Shown here: one piece after another, positions 6,702 to 15,857 of the stretch
How the letters are laid out: the number at the start of each line of letters is the position of its first letter
How positions within the stretch are numbered: the stretch's first letter is position 1
Origin: Roseobacter insulae
GTDB taxonomy: Bacteria; Pseudomonadota; Alphaproteobacteria; Rhodobacterales; Rhodobacteraceae
Reading direction: 5' to 3'
DNA: 64,000 bases
Assembly: GCF_019375555.1 (NCBI RefSeq)
Contig: NZ_JAHXDN010000002.1
Location: 62,001-126,000, forward strand
Made by a program: the position numbers and the translations under genes
The notes under the pieces: model-generated
Told to the model about the DNA's origin: nothing
Seen by the model: only the letters and a program-made list of their open reading frames with translations
The model's database searches: none

Positions 6702-8309
6702 ATGAAATTCAAACAACCCCTAGCAATGAGCAGCCTGCTTGCTGCCGCCATCATGGCCGCAGCCGCGCCCGTGGGCGCGTCCTCTCACCGGGAGGCGCCG
6801 GCGATCACCGAGCACCCGAAAGTGGACGGCACCGACTTTTACATATTCCGCAGTTATGAGCCCGGTCGCGAAGACTATGTGACCCTGCTGGCCAACTACC
6901 AACCTTTGCAGGTGAACTACGGCGGCCCCAGCTACTACACGATGGATGCGGACGCGCTTTACGAGATTCACATTGACAACGATGGTGACGCGATCGAAGA
7001 CCTCACGTTCCAGTTCGAATTCGACAACCAGCTTGCTAACGGTGGTGCCGGCATCGGGCTGGATATCGACGGTGAGCAGGTGGCCATTCCGCTGAAAATC
7101 GCCGGGAAAATCCTGCCGAATGACCAATCGCTTCTCAACGAATCCGAGAGCTATGGCATTACCCTGGTCGAAGGCGACCGTCGCAGCGGTGTGCGCAGTG
7201 TCGTGACCCGCGCCGGATCGGCAAATGCCTCCTTCGTCAAACCTCTCGACCACATCGGTGTCAACACGCTGCCCGACTATGACGCCTATGCGGATCAATA
7301 CATCTACGACATCGACGTGCCTGGATGTGACATGCCGGGCCGCGCCTTCGTGGGGCAGCGTTCGGACGGTTTTGCCCTGAACCTCGGCGAAGTCTTTGAC
7401 CTGATCAATCTCGTGCCCATCGAAGGCGACAGCGCCCCCGGCGCAGGCGACGGTGGCGGTCAGGACGGTGGTATCACGCAAAGCCGCGACAACGATGACG
7501 TGTTCGGCAAGGTCAACGTTTCCACCATCGCCCTGGAGATGCCGATTTCCTGCCTGACCTCCGGCGATGAAACCGTGATCGGTGGTTGGACAACTTCGAG
7601 CCTTGCACAGGCCGAGTTGGAAGACGCGACACCCGGCTATGAGGAAACGTCGAGGATCGGCGGTGCCTGGGTTCAGCAGTCGCGGATTTCGACGCCGCTG
7701 GTGAACGAGATCGTTATTGGCATCCCGGACAAGGACCGTTTCAACGGGTCCGAGCCGATTGATGATGTCGATCTGGCCACATATGTGACCAATCCATCGT
7801 TCCCGGCGCTTGTGGATCTGTTGTTCCGGACGCCGCTTGGCGCATCCGACAACATCGCCCCGTCGAACTTTCCGCGTCAGGACCTTGTCACGACTTATCT
7901 GACCGGCTTTCCCGGGCTGAACCAGCCTGCGAATGTCCAGCAGGGTGAGATGCTGCGTCTGAACACGGCCATTGCGCCGACCCCGCGTGCCGATCAGCAC
8001 ACGCTTGGGGTTGTTGCAGAGGACCTGGCAGGTTTCCCGAACGGGCGCCGTCCGGGTGATGACATCATTGATGTGTCCTTGCGTGTTGCGATGGGCGCGT
8101 TGTGCCATCCGGTACCGCTGGGCGCAGAACTTGGCGTTGAGGGCGCCGTCGATGGTGAAGCAAGCGATCTGATCAATCTCGGTCTGTGTGCCGAGGAAGA
8201 TGCACCGGTCGGCACAGCGGCTTTCACTGACGGGGCGCCGATTGCGGCAACGGAGCTGCAAAACCGCTTTCCGTACCTGAACTCGCCGATCCCCGGATCG
8301 CCCAACTGA
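6702..8309 (+). CDS. DUF4331 secreted protein
   Basis: The protein has 535 residues with a signal peptide cut near GAS-SHREAPAI. The mature N-terminus SSHREAPAITEHPKVDGTDFYIFRSYEPGR is the DUF4331 signature. Other marks are acidic stretches, TYLTGFPGLNQPANVQQGEMLRLN near residue 405 and the C-terminal RFPYLNSPIPGSPN. The function is unknown for the family. AGGAAAG before the ATG supports the start. It lies between the prepilin peptidase and the type II secretion operons, so it is a reasonable candidate substrate of that system; this is positional inference only. Confidence 0.88.
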   Translation: MKFKQPLAMSSLLAAAIMAAAAPVGASSHREAPAITEHPKVDGTDFYIFRSYEPGREDYVTLLANYQPLQVNYGGPSYYTMDADALYEIHIDNDGDAIEDLTFQFEFDNQLANGGAGIGLDIDGEQVAIPLKIAGKILPNDQSLLNESESYGITLVEGDRRSGVRSVVTRAGSANASFVKPLDHIGVNTLPDYDAYADQYIYDIDVPGCDMPGRAFVGQRSDGFALNLGEVFDLINLVPIEGDSAPGAGDGGGQDGGITQSRDNDDVFGKVNVSTIALEMPISCLTSGDETVIGGWTTSSLAQAELEDATPGYEETSRIGGAWVQQSRISTPLVNEIVIGIPDKDRFNGSEPIDDVDLATYVTNPSFPALVDLLFRTPLGASDNIAPSNFPRQDLVTTYLTGFPGLNQPANVQQGEMLRLNTAIAPTPRADQHTLGVVAEDLAGFPNGRRPGDDIIDVSLRVAMGALCHPVPLGAELGVEGAVDGEASDLINLGLCAEEDAPVGTAAFTDGAPIAATELQNRFPYLNSPIPGSPN

Positions 8310-8334
8310 TCTTGCAACGGGAAAGGACCTTCAC

Positions 8335-8565
8335 ATGAAGAAACTCTCACTTCGCACCGCCTGCCTCATGCTGCTTGCGACAGGCCTTGTCGCCTGTGGC
8401 GGGGGCGGCGGGGGTGGCAATGGCGCCACTGGTCTTGCTGCTGCTCTCTCGGCTCTGGGCAGCGATTTCCAGATGGCGTTCAACCAGGGTCGGAACGATG
8501 CACCGATCAACGTTGATCTGGCCACACTGACCCTGAACCGCACAGCGGAACCGTTCGAGTTCTGA
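8335..8565 (+). CDS. Small glycine-rich lipoprotein
   Basis: The protein has 76 residues: signal peptide MKKLSLRTACLMLLATGLVA, lipobox LVAC, then a run of seven glycines and a short mature part ending LNRTAEPFEF. The start is supported by AAAGGA eight bases upstream. It follows the DUF4331 gene by 25 bases and is probably co-transcribed, perhaps as its outer-membrane anchor or partner. No named family is recognised. Confidence 0.72.
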   Translation: MKKLSLRTACLMLLATGLVACGGGGGGGNGATGLAAALSALGSDFQMAFNQGRNDAPINVDLATLTLNRTAEPFEF

Positions 8566-8594
8566 TCACTAACCCAAGACGATCGTCGAACGAG

Positions 8595-8622
8595 GACGCC
8601 GCCGGAGCATTCCGGCGGCGTC
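8595..8622. terminator. Strong bidirectional hairpin
   Basis: A perfect 12-base stem (GACGCCGCCGGA / TCCGGCGGCGTC) with a GCAT loop, between the lipoprotein stop (+) and the gspK stop (-). ATTCGTTT follows on the plus strand. Position and stem strength support a shared terminator. Confidence 0.75.
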
Positions 8623-8636
8623 ATTCGTTTGCGCCA

Positions 8637-9455
8637 TCACGGGCGGGGCAGATCCGTTATCAGGCCGGTTTTCGGATCACGCAGCAGCCTGCGATCATAG
8701 CCGACAGACGTCTGACCGACGACAGCGGACACCTGAACGTCGAAGACATCGGAGCGCCAGCCCGCCAGTGCCGGCTGCACCAGCCCAAGGGATGCGAGAT
8801 CATCCCGTGTCAGGAAGCCTTGTTTCATCCGGCGCGCGCTCAGGCTGCGGGCCACGACGGCATTTGCAAAGACCGCGGCAAGCACCGGCTCTGGCGCGGT
8901 GTTGAGGTTGATCGACGCGCCAGCGGGCAGCGCCGTGACATATGGATCGAGGGCCTCGACAAGGCGGGGGGCAATCCCGAATTTACGCAAGCTGGCGGCA
9001 GAGGTCAGCGGCCCCTTGGCCTTCACGATCTCAGTGATCTGTCTGCCGAGATCCGGCGGTAGTTCCAATACCTCCAGAAGGGCCGAGAAAACCCTTTGGT
9101 GCGCAATGGCGCCCGGCTGCAATCCATTGAGGTCGAAACGCCCCTGCGCGTCGCTGACGCGAACGGAATAGGTGCCGAAGTCGAAGGTAACCGGTTCCTG
9201 CGCGATCTGCGCCCAGGGTTCCTGCAGATGGTCGCTGGCGGGTGTTTCCTGCGCGTCACGCCGCAGGGCGGATCGGAGAGAGGCCACGCCGCCCTTCGCC
9301 AATGCGAATGCCTGCGCCCTGTCCCTTGCTGCAATTGTCCGGTCGATGGCCGTCTCTTGCGTGCTCAGCATTGCCTGAACCAAGGCTGCGGACACCGCCA
9401 TGACCATCAGAACGTTGACGAGGGCCACGCCATGCTCGCCCGGGCGGCGTGTCAT
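8637..9455 (-). CDS. gspK: Type II secretion minor pseudopilin GspK
   Basis: The protein has 272 residues. A prepilin-type N-terminus (EHG-VALVNVLMVMAVSAALVQ) carries Asn rather than Glu at mature position 5, which is usual for GspK. The large globular part has the K-specific helical region (GRFDLNGLQPG, then INLNTAPEPVLAAVF). GspK caps the pseudopilus tip with GspI and GspJ. It is the last gene of the gspL-M-E-F-x-J-K operon and overlaps gspJ by ATGA. Confidence 0.9.
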   Translation of the reverse strand: MTRRPGEHGVALVNVLMVMAVSAALVQAMLSTQETAIDRTIAARDRAQAFALAKGGVASLRSALRRDAQETPASDHLQEPWAQIAQEPVTFDFGTYSVRVSDAQGRFDLNGLQPGAIAHQRVFSALLEVLELPPDLGRQITEIVKAKGPLTSAASLRKFGIAPRLVEALDPYVTALPAGASINLNTAPEPVLAAVFANAVVARSLSARRMKQGFLTRDDLASLGLVQPALAGWRSDVFDVQVSAVVGQTSVGYDRRLLRDPKTGLITDLPRP

Positions 9456-9940
9456 TCCGACACCGGCGGGATCTGCGTCAGCGCAACCAGCTTGGAAACC
9501 GCGACCGAGGTATCGCCCGTGGGGGCCAACAGAACCTCCACCGCGGCATCCGCGCCATTGCCCGGGGCAATGACGCGCCAGCGCATCGCGGCCGGGGGCG
9601 GCAGAAGCTGCTGATTGAAAGCGGGGCGATCAGGTTTCCTGATTTGTCGCATCACCCCGTTTGCACCCGATTTGTACGTGATACGGCCATCACCGGTCGC
9701 AAAGGAAAATCCGGTTTCAGTCTGCGAATGTCCGCCCTGCGCCCGCAGCGCGTCGAGCTCGAAAACGCGCAAGGCCAGGCCAATCCCGGCGTAGCTGTCC
9801 AAACGCCCGGACGTCTGACGATCGGTCCGCACAATCGTGTCCAGAACACTGTAACCTGCAAGGCCGATCAGGGCGAAAACGGACATCGCGACAAGCATCT
9901 CGATCAGCGTGACACCGGCCTCGGGTGCGCGCACGCTCAT
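9452..9940 (-). CDS. gspJ: Type II secretion minor pseudopilin GspJ
   Basis: The protein has 162 residues. The N-terminus MSVRAPEAGVTLIEMLVAMS is a canonical prepilin motif (cleavage after G, Glu at +5), followed by a hydrophobic helix. The end VALTQIPPVSE is polar. The start at 9940 overlaps the stop of the upstream lipoprotein gene (ATGA) and falls exactly before the prepilin leader, which rules out the longer open frame. It forms the pseudopilus tip complex with GspI and GspK. Confidence 0.9.
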   Translation of the reverse strand: MSVRAPEAGVTLIEMLVAMSVFALIGLAGYSVLDTIVRTDRQTSGRLDSYAGIGLALRVFELDALRAQGGHSQTETGFSFATGDGRITYKSGANGVMRQIRKPDRPAFNQQLLPPPAAMRWRVIAPGNGADAAVEVLLAPTGDTSVAVSKLVALTQIPPVSE

Positions 9941-11004
9941 GCCACCTTGCGGAGCTGGCCACCTTTCATCTGAAGCATGGCGAGGTCCCGTGCGCAGGTC
10001 CGGTCCTTGCGGAAGGCACATTGCCCCAGCAGCCCGTCGAGCGGCTCTCGCGCGGTCATCTGAACCCGTCCATTGCGGTCCCGCGGCAGGGCGCTGGCAA
10101 ACATGACAGCGTCCACGGCAAGCCCGGAGATGATACCCATCTCTTCGCCCAGTGCACTGCGGTATGTCGCGGACAGGCTGGTGAAAAGCTGCGGGTCCGG
10201 GCCCGCAAATGTGAGGGTTTCGATTCCCTTCAACGCCTCGGATGGGGCATCGGCCCATTGCAATGAGCCGATGACGCTGATCCCCGCGTCCGCGGCAATG
10301 CGCGCGGCACGCCTGCTGGTCGCGTCAGATGTCGGTAAGTAGAGGCTGTCAGGCAGCTGCCCCGCGCCCCGTGCCCGAAGCGCCGCCAGCAGGTTGTCGG
10401 TGTCCTGCATTCCTACAGCCGGAATGGCGGTCATCCTGTTGGCCTTCGCCGCGCGGGCGAGTGCCTCGGCCGACTGGCCCCCGAAATCGCCGCTTGGTTG
10501 CAGTATCGAAATGCTGCGTGCGCCCTGCTTTGCGGCAAAACCGGCAGCGGCCTTTGCCGACTGCGCCGGGGTTACACCGAACACCCATGCCCCCGACGCG
10601 GCCAAGCGGTCATTGTTGGAGAGGGTCATGATCCGGGCTTTTGGCGCGCTCTCCAACACGGCTGTCGTGTGATCGGAGAAAAGCGGGCCGACGATTACCT
10701 CGGCGCCAGCGGCAACGGCCTGGGCGGCGGCGGTCGCAGCACCTTGCGGCGAAGGCCCGGTATCAAAGATCTCCACCCGCTGCGGCAGGCCACTGCGATC
10801 TTCGACCAACCAAACCGCCCGCGCCATGGTCTGACCGAGGTCGGCGCGGGGGCCGGACAGGGGCAGCAGCATGGCCGTTCGCGGTGGGCGTGAGACCGGA
10901 GCGTTTGCAGGATCGGAGGTGGCACACCCCGCCAGGATCGGCAAGGCTCCGACCGTTGCGAGACGCGCCAGAAAAGAGCGGCGGGAGTAAGCGTGACCGG
11001 GCAT
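9937..11004 (-). CDS. Periplasmic-binding-protein-like lipoprotein (LpoA/LivK-type) inside the T2SS operon
   Basis: The protein has 355 residues. The N-terminus SRRSFLARLATVGALPILAGC combines a twin-arginine motif with a lipobox. The rest is a type 1 periplasmic binding fold: TAMLLPLSGPRADLGQTMAR, VIVGPLFSDHTTAVLE and SISILQPSGDFGGQSAEALAR, as in penicillin-binding-protein activators (LpoA-like) and amino-acid receptors. It lies between gspF (30 bases) and gspJ (ATGA overlap), so it is made together with the secretion machine. This is not a standard Gsp subunit. It may be a lipoprotein that helps place the secretin or remodels peptidoglycan around it, which is inference. Confidence 0.82.
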   Translation of the reverse strand: MPGHAYSRRSFLARLATVGALPILAGCATSDPANAPVSRPPRTAMLLPLSGPRADLGQTMARAVWLVEDRSGLPQRVEIFDTGPSPQGAATAAAQAVAAGAEVIVGPLFSDHTTAVLESAPKARIMTLSNNDRLAASGAWVFGVTPAQSAKAAAGFAAKQGARSISILQPSGDFGGQSAEALARAAKANRMTAIPAVGMQDTDNLLAALRARGAGQLPDSLYLPTSDATSRRAARIAADAGISVIGSLQWADAPSEALKGIETLTFAGPDPQLFTSLSATYRSALGEEMGIISGLAVDAVMFASALPRDRNGRVQMTAREPLDGLLGQCAFRKDRTCARDLAMLQMKGGQLRKVA

Positions 11005-11034
11005 TTTCAGATCCTTTCAGCATAAAGAGCGGGT

Positions 11035-12225
11035 TCAGCCCACAAGGTTGTTGAGGTTCACAATGGGCAGCAAAATGGCGAGGACGAGCAACATGACGAT
11101 GCCCCCCATGAGAAGAAGCACCAGTGGTTCCACCAGTCCGACAAGCGCCTTGATCATCGCCTCAAGTGACTGCGCAGTGTCCGCGGAATAGCGCGCGAGG
11201 GTGCGCGGCAGGGTGCCGCCTGCCTCGCCGCTGGCGATCATCGTGATCATCATGGGCGTAAAGACGGTGTGACGCGCCAGCGCCTGCGACAGCGCCGCGC
11301 CATCCCGCACGGCACTTGCAACCTCTCTCAGCGTGGCGCGGTATGACAGGTTGCTCACGGTCCCGCAGGCAGCCTCCAGGGCGTCGTTCAGGGTGACACC
11401 GCTTTGTGTCAGGGTCGCGAGGGTCCCGGAGAACTGTGCCGACGCGATCTGTCGAGGGATCCGGTTACGGATCAGGAATCGATGCCATGACAGGCGCACT
11501 TCGGGCACCTCAAGCGCCCGCCAGATACCGGCACCGGCGGCAGTCAGCAGCGTGATCATCCAGGGCCACCAGACGATCAGGCCGTCACTCAGGGCAATCA
11601 GCCCTCTGGTCAGGCCGGGCAGGTCTGCGCCCCGGCTTGCGAAGACACGGACGATGTCAGGCACGACAAACACGAGCAGCGCGGTCACAACCGCCAAAGA
11701 GACCAGCGCCAGAATAGCCGGGTAGATCAGGGCGAGCTGTACGCTGTTCCGGTTCTGGGACCTTGTTTCGACATGATCTGCAAGATGCCCCATCACCGCG
11801 CCCAGCCGTCCGGCGGTTTCGCCTGCGCGCACAGAAGCGGTGTAGAATGTGTCAAAGGTTTTCGGATGCTTGGAGAGACTGGCAGCAAAGCTCTGCCCGT
11901 CGAGGATACCCGCCCGCAAATCATCCGCGATGGCGGTCAGTCTGGCGCCGGATTGCCGGGCCACGGCGGTCAGGGCGTCATCCACCCGGACCCCACTGTC
12001 CAGCAGCGTTGCCAGTTGGCGCGTCATCACCGCCAATTCGGCTTGCGACAACGACTGCCGGACGGGCAGGTTCAGTTTGATGCGGGCACCTGCCGACCGG
12101 ACGTCCAGCGGAACAAGCCCCTGTGACCGCAGGATCTGCGCGGCTGATTGAACATCCGGCGCCGCGACTTTGCCGCGACGGGTTTGCCCGGTCTCCGAGA
12201 CAGCGGTGTACTGGAACCCGGGCAT
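11035..12225 (-). CDS. gspF: Type II secretion inner-membrane platform protein GspF
   Basis: The protein has 396 residues, the full GspF length. Two GspF domains are visible: LPVRQSLSQAELAVMTRQLA then LLDSGVRVDDALTAVA, and FSGTLATLTQSGVTLNDALE. There are three membrane segments (~170-190, ~220-240, ~368-390). The MIASGEAGGTLPRTLARYS motif is a family signature. GspF links the ATPase GspE to pseudopilus assembly. It starts 2 bases after the gspE stop. Confidence 0.95.
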   Translation of the reverse strand: MPGFQYTAVSETGQTRRGKVAAPDVQSAAQILRSQGLVPLDVRSAGARIKLNLPVRQSLSQAELAVMTRQLATLLDSGVRVDDALTAVARQSGARLTAIADDLRAGILDGQSFAASLSKHPKTFDTFYTASVRAGETAGRLGAVMGHLADHVETRSQNRNSVQLALIYPAILALVSLAVVTALLVFVVPDIVRVFASRGADLPGLTRGLIALSDGLIVWWPWMITLLTAAGAGIWRALEVPEVRLSWHRFLIRNRIPRQIASAQFSGTLATLTQSGVTLNDALEAACGTVSNLSYRATLREVASAVRDGAALSQALARHTVFTPMMITMIASGEAGGTLPRTLARYSADTAQSLEAMIKALVGLVEPLVLLLMGGIVMLLVLAILLPIVNLNNLVG

Positions 12226-12227
12226 TG

Positions 12228-13691
12228 TCAGGCCCCGCTCTCATAAGCGACGCGCAAAACTTCCTGCGGTGTTGTCAGCCCGGCGCGAATCTTGTCCATC
12301 CCGTCGTCGATCAGGCCGTGAGAGGTTTTGCGTGCTATCGTCACGAGTTGCGCCTCGGACAGACCATCGACGATACCGCGTTCCAGTTCGCCAGTTCCTT
12401 CGATCACCTCATAGAGCGCAACGCGCCCGCGGTAGCCGGACTGAGCGCAGGCAGAGCACCCGGCACCCTGGTGCGTGACCTCGTCCCCGGATGCGCCAAG
12501 CGATGTTGCCTCGGCGGGTGTGAGTGCTCGTGGCGCACTACAGCCCGGACAGATACGCCTGACAAGGCGTTGCGCGACAAGCCCGCGCACCATAGGGGCA
12601 AGCAAGAAGCGTTGAACGCCGAGGTCAACCAGCCGCGCAATACTGCCGACAGCGGTGTTGGTGTGCAGCGTGGAAAGCACGAGGTGCCCGGTCATTGCGC
12701 TTTCAACCGCGATCCGCGCCGTCTCGCCGTCACGTATTTCGCCGACCATGATGACGTCAGGGTCCTGGCGCAGGATGGCGCGCAGGCCTCGTGCAAAGGT
12801 CAGCTCTGTCGCCGCGTTCACCTGCATCTGGCCAACGCCTGCCAAGGCATATTCGATCGGATCCTCGATCGTCATGATGTTGCGCTGACGGTCGTTCAGG
12901 GCGTCCAGCGCCGCATATAGGGTCGTGGTCTTGCCCGACCCGGTTGGGCCGGTGACAAGAACGATCCCATCCGGGCGGTGCAGAATGCGTTTGAATGCGT
13001 CGCGGGCCTGTCTTCTCATGCCAAGGCTCGACACGCCGGCGCGGGTCTGGCCCCGATCCAACAGGCGCAACACTACACGTTCGCCATATTGCGCCGGCAG
13101 AGTTGAAATCCGAACGTCCAATTCGTACTCACCAACCCGAAGGGATACGCGCCCATCCTGCGGGATACGTTTTTCCGAGATGTCCAGCCGCCCCATCACC
13201 TTGATACGACTGGACAAAAGTGGTGCCAGCGCCCGAGAGGGCTCCAACACTTCGCGCATCACGCCATCAATGCGAAACCGGACCACGAGGCGCTTTTCCT
13301 CGACCTCGATGTGAACGTCGGAGGCGTTTTCGCGGATCGCCTCCAGCAAAAGCGCGTTGATCAGACGGACAACCGGGGCGTCATTGCGCTGATCGAGCAG
13401 GTCATCGACAGCAGCGGCGCTGTTGGCCAGCTCCGCAAGGTCCACGCCTTCGGCATCGGCGCTGGCCGCCGCGCCGGCTGCATCATGTGCGCTGTCGCGA
13501 TACTGCTTTTCGATGTGATCGGCGAGAACAGTCGACGAGACCTTGCGTAGCCGCAGCAGGTTGCTTTGATACCTCTGTGCTTCGATCACCGCCGCAACCG
13601 GCGTCTTGTCGGTCATCAGGCAGGTTTCACCGTCTTCCAGCACGACCAGATTGTGATCACGGGCAAATGCGTAAGGAACAGGGCCGGTCAT
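12228..13691 (-). CDS. gspE: Type II secretion ATPase GspE
   Basis: The protein has 487 residues. Walker A is GPTGSGKTTTLYAALD, the Asp box MTIEDPIEYALAGVGQMQVN, Walker B ILRQDPDVIMVGEIRD, and the His box TGHLVLSTLHTNTA. A tetracysteine zinc site follows (CPGC ... CSAC, about 30 residues apart). It drives pseudopilus assembly from the cytoplasmic face with GspL and GspF. The start overlaps the gspM... operon order rather than a free leader: its ATG at 13691 lies on the stop of nothing upstream but shares ATGA with the gspM end at 13688. Confidence 0.95.
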   Translation of the reverse strand: MTGPVPYAFARDHNLVVLEDGETCLMTDKTPVAAVIEAQRYQSNLLRLRKVSSTVLADHIEKQYRDSAHDAAGAAASADAEGVDLAELANSAAAVDDLLDQRNDAPVVRLINALLLEAIRENASDVHIEVEEKRLVVRFRIDGVMREVLEPSRALAPLLSSRIKVMGRLDISEKRIPQDGRVSLRVGEYELDVRISTLPAQYGERVVLRLLDRGQTRAGVSSLGMRRQARDAFKRILHRPDGIVLVTGPTGSGKTTTLYAALDALNDRQRNIMTIEDPIEYALAGVGQMQVNAATELTFARGLRAILRQDPDVIMVGEIRDGETARIAVESAMTGHLVLSTLHTNTAVGSIARLVDLGVQRFLLAPMVRGLVAQRLVRRICPGCSAPRALTPAEATSLGASGDEVTHQGAGCSACAQSGYRGRVALYEVIEGTGELERGIVDGLSEAQLVTIARKTSHGLIDDGMDKIRAGLTTPQEVLRVAYESGA

Positions 13692-14128
13692 CGGGTGGGC
13701 TCCAAGGTGAGCCGCGCCGCGACAGTGCCGGGAGCCGTACGGCGAGCCATGTCAACGGAGGCGATGCGCAAGCCGTCCTCTTCGGTCAACGTGGCCATCC
13801 ATCCGATGACAGAGGCATAGGGCGCGTCATCCAGCGTGACCGTTATGGCCTCGCCCACGGGTTCAAGGCGCCGAATACCGATGCCGGCAGTGTCGGCGCG
13901 CCGGGTCAAAACAGAGGAGAGGGGTTGTTGCGCCGGTTCAGGGATGTCCGCGACAGATTCACTGGCAAGCAGATCAGCGATTGCATTCGCTTTGCGAATC
14001 CGTGTCAGACTGTCATCCTTTTCCTCACGCAGAGGCAGGATCGCGAGGCTTAAGACCGCCCAGCCCAAGAGCGCGACTACACTGCAGGACAGAAGCTGTT
14101 TTTCGCGTTTTGTCAGCGTGCGGGTCAT
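13688..14128 (-). CDS. gspM: Type II secretion protein GspM
   Basis: The protein has 146 residues: a short cytoplasmic tail (MTRTLTKREKQLLS), one membrane helix (CSVVALLGWAVLSLAILPL), then a periplasmic coiled/ferredoxin-like domain ending ARLTLEPTR. This is the layout of GspM, which pairs with GspL. ATGA overlaps link it both to gspL and to gspE, so all three are translationally coupled. Sequence similarity is low, as normal for GspM, and the order L-M-E supports the name. Confidence 0.82.
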   Translation of the reverse strand: MTRTLTKREKQLLSCSVVALLGWAVLSLAILPLREEKDDSLTRIRKANAIADLLASESVADIPEPAQQPLSSVLTRRADTAGIGIRRLEPVGEAITVTLDDAPYASVIGWMATLTEEDGLRIASVDMARRTAPGTVAARLTLEPTR

Positions 14129-15294
14129 GGTCTGTCGCGCACCTGGATAAGCACTTCGGCGCCTCCGTCGGTTGCGGTGGCGGTGCCGCTGGTGACCTCC
14201 AGTCCCGCGGCCATCAAGGCCGCTTCGGCGGCTTGCAGGGGTTCGAATTCGGTACCCTGGACCAGCAGGGTCAGAACCCCCTCTCGGGCACCGTACCGTA
14301 GTTCGCGAAACGTTATCATGCCAAGCTGAGGTTTCAGAGCTTGGGACACATGTGCGAGAATTGTCATGAACGGATCCTGTTGCCGGGGCGCTCCGTTGCG
14401 CGCGAATTGTGCTGCTATCAGGCGAAGCGGCTGATCCGGCGACAGGCCGGGGGCGTGGTGATCAAGCTGTGTTGCGATATCGGTCATCCGGTCGTCAGCG
14501 ATCTGCGTCAGAGCGCGGGTGTTTGCGGCCAGTAGCGACATGTGTCCAAACCCGGCAACGAATGTTGCTGCGATTGCCAGCCGCAGAACCCGACGCGGCG
14601 CTCTTCGTCGGTGCAGGTACGGCCCATGCCGCAGATCCAACAGCAGATCGTCGGGGTCGACGGCCGGCGGTTGGTGGGACAGGTCAACCACCGCCGGTCC
14701 GTTGGTGACCGGGCCTGTGAGTGAATACAGATCAGGCTTGCCAGCAAGGCGCCAAAGGGCTGTCAGTTCATCGGCATGGCAGACAAAACCGGTGCCATCG
14801 GCGGCGCGCGCATGAACGATACCTTCCGCCTCCCACAGGTTCCATGCTGGTTTGTCCACCACGGGTTTCGGGATGCCCAGCGTATCCGGAAGAACGATCC
14901 CCGGGTGCGCCCGGTCGCGCACCACCTCGGCAAGCACGGCGTCATCACAGACGGCCACCAGATATCGATCAGACCCAAGGCAGGGGCCCACCGCGACATG
15001 CGCGTTTCCCGTTGTGTCGCAAAGCTGACCTGCCACGGCGAATGTCGCGGCCCGCGCACGTTGCCGATGTGACTTGAGCGGCAGGGCGACACTCAGAAGA
15101 GAGACGCTGGCACCGGGAACGACGATGGGTGTGGGGCGGTTTTTCTGCGAGGCACAGTCGGTAATGCGACGGGCAAGAGCCGCAGCTACGGAGGGCGAGA
15201 CAGCGCGGCGAGGGCGTGCGACAAGCGCCCGCGAGGGTGTGTCGGCCGCGCAGCCTTCGGATGCCGAGCAGCCGTCATCGAATTGTGTAAACAT
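14125..15294 (-). CDS. gspL: Type II secretion protein GspL
   Basis: The protein has 389 residues from ATG at 15294 (GGAAAAA upstream); a GTG at 15327 is possible but has no ribosome site. An actin-like cytoplasmic domain fills ~60-230. A membrane helix is at ~248-267 (LAIAATFVAGFGHMSLLA). The periplasmic ferredoxin-like domain ends TATDGGAEVLIQVRDRP. GspL recruits GspE to the membrane and binds GspM. The start region is rich in Ser, Ala and Cys, unlike typical GspL, so the first ~50 residues are less certain. First gene of its operon, divergent from gspG over 86 bases. Confidence 0.83.
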   Translation of the reverse strand: MFTQFDDGCSASEGCAADTPSRALVARPRRAVSPSVAAALARRITDCASQKNRPTPIVVPGASVSLLSVALPLKSHRQRARAATFAVAGQLCDTTGNAHVAVGPCLGSDRYLVAVCDDAVLAEVVRDRAHPGIVLPDTLGIPKPVVDKPAWNLWEAEGIVHARAADGTGFVCHADELTALWRLAGKPDLYSLTGPVTNGPAVVDLSHQPPAVDPDDLLLDLRHGPYLHRRRAPRRVLRLAIAATFVAGFGHMSLLAANTRALTQIADDRMTDIATQLDHHAPGLSPDQPLRLIAAQFARNGAPRQQDPFMTILAHVSQALKPQLGMITFRELRYGAREGVLTLLVQGTEFEPLQAAEAALMAAGLEVTSGTATATDGGAEVLIQVRDRP

Positions 15295-15380
15295 TTGTTT
15301 TTCCACAATAAAATGTCTTTTCAGCACGATCTTTTGTGCCTATGTACTCAGAATTACGAGACTCATAAGGAAAAGGTTTC

Positions 15381-15857
15381 ATGACCCAACTTGCAGGAAA
15401 AACCCGCCCCACCCGCGCAAGGGACGCGGGCGTCACACTGATCGAAATGATGGTTGTGCTTGTGATGATATCGGTTGTCGCGGCCATCATCGTTCCCAAT
15501 GTGATCGGGCGGCCGGATGAAGCGCGTGCCAGCGTCGCGCAAACCGATTTGCGATCCATCGCCAGCGCACTTGAGCTTTACCGTCTGGATAATCGTACCT
15601 ATCCCACCACGTCCCAGGGGCTTGCCGCACTGGTGGCGCAGCCGGTCAGCCCGCCGGTTCCGCGCAACTGGGCGCAGGGCGGATACCTGACGACTTTGCC
15701 GCAGGATCCCTGGGGCAATGCGTACGTGTACCAGTCGCCAGGAGTTGTCGGCGCATTTGACCTGATGTCGCTGGGCGCGGATGGAACAGCCGGGGGCCAG
15801 GGGACGGCATCGGACATCTCGCTGGATGGGCGGCAGGCCGCCGTTCAGTCCCGATGA
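15381..15857 (+). CDS. gspG: Type II secretion major pseudopilin GspG
   Basis: The protein has 158 residues. The N-terminus RDAGVTLIEMMVVLVMISVV is a prepilin leader with Glu+5. GspG marks follow: YRLDNRTYPTTSQGLAALV, LPQDPWGNAYVYQSPG and FDLMSLGADGTAGG, the last forming the calcium loop. GspG makes the pseudopilus shaft. AAGGAAAAGG precedes the ATG. It is the first gene of the gspGHICD operon. Confidence 0.96.
   Translation: MTQLAGKTRPTRARDAGVTLIEMMVVLVMISVVAAIIVPNVIGRPDEARASVAQTDLRSIASALELYRLDNRTYPTTSQGLAALVAQPVSPPVPRNWAQGGYLTTLPQDPWGNAYVYQSPGVVGAFDLMSLGADGTAGGQGTASDISLDGRQAAVQSR

Noticed and set aside
6720..8261. Minus-strand frame of 513 codons
   Set aside because: Antisense of the DUF4331 gene, which has a signal peptide, ribosome site and family motif on the plus strand.
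12123..12920. Plus-strand frame of 265 codons
   Set aside because: Antisense of gspF/gspE with no recognisable domain.
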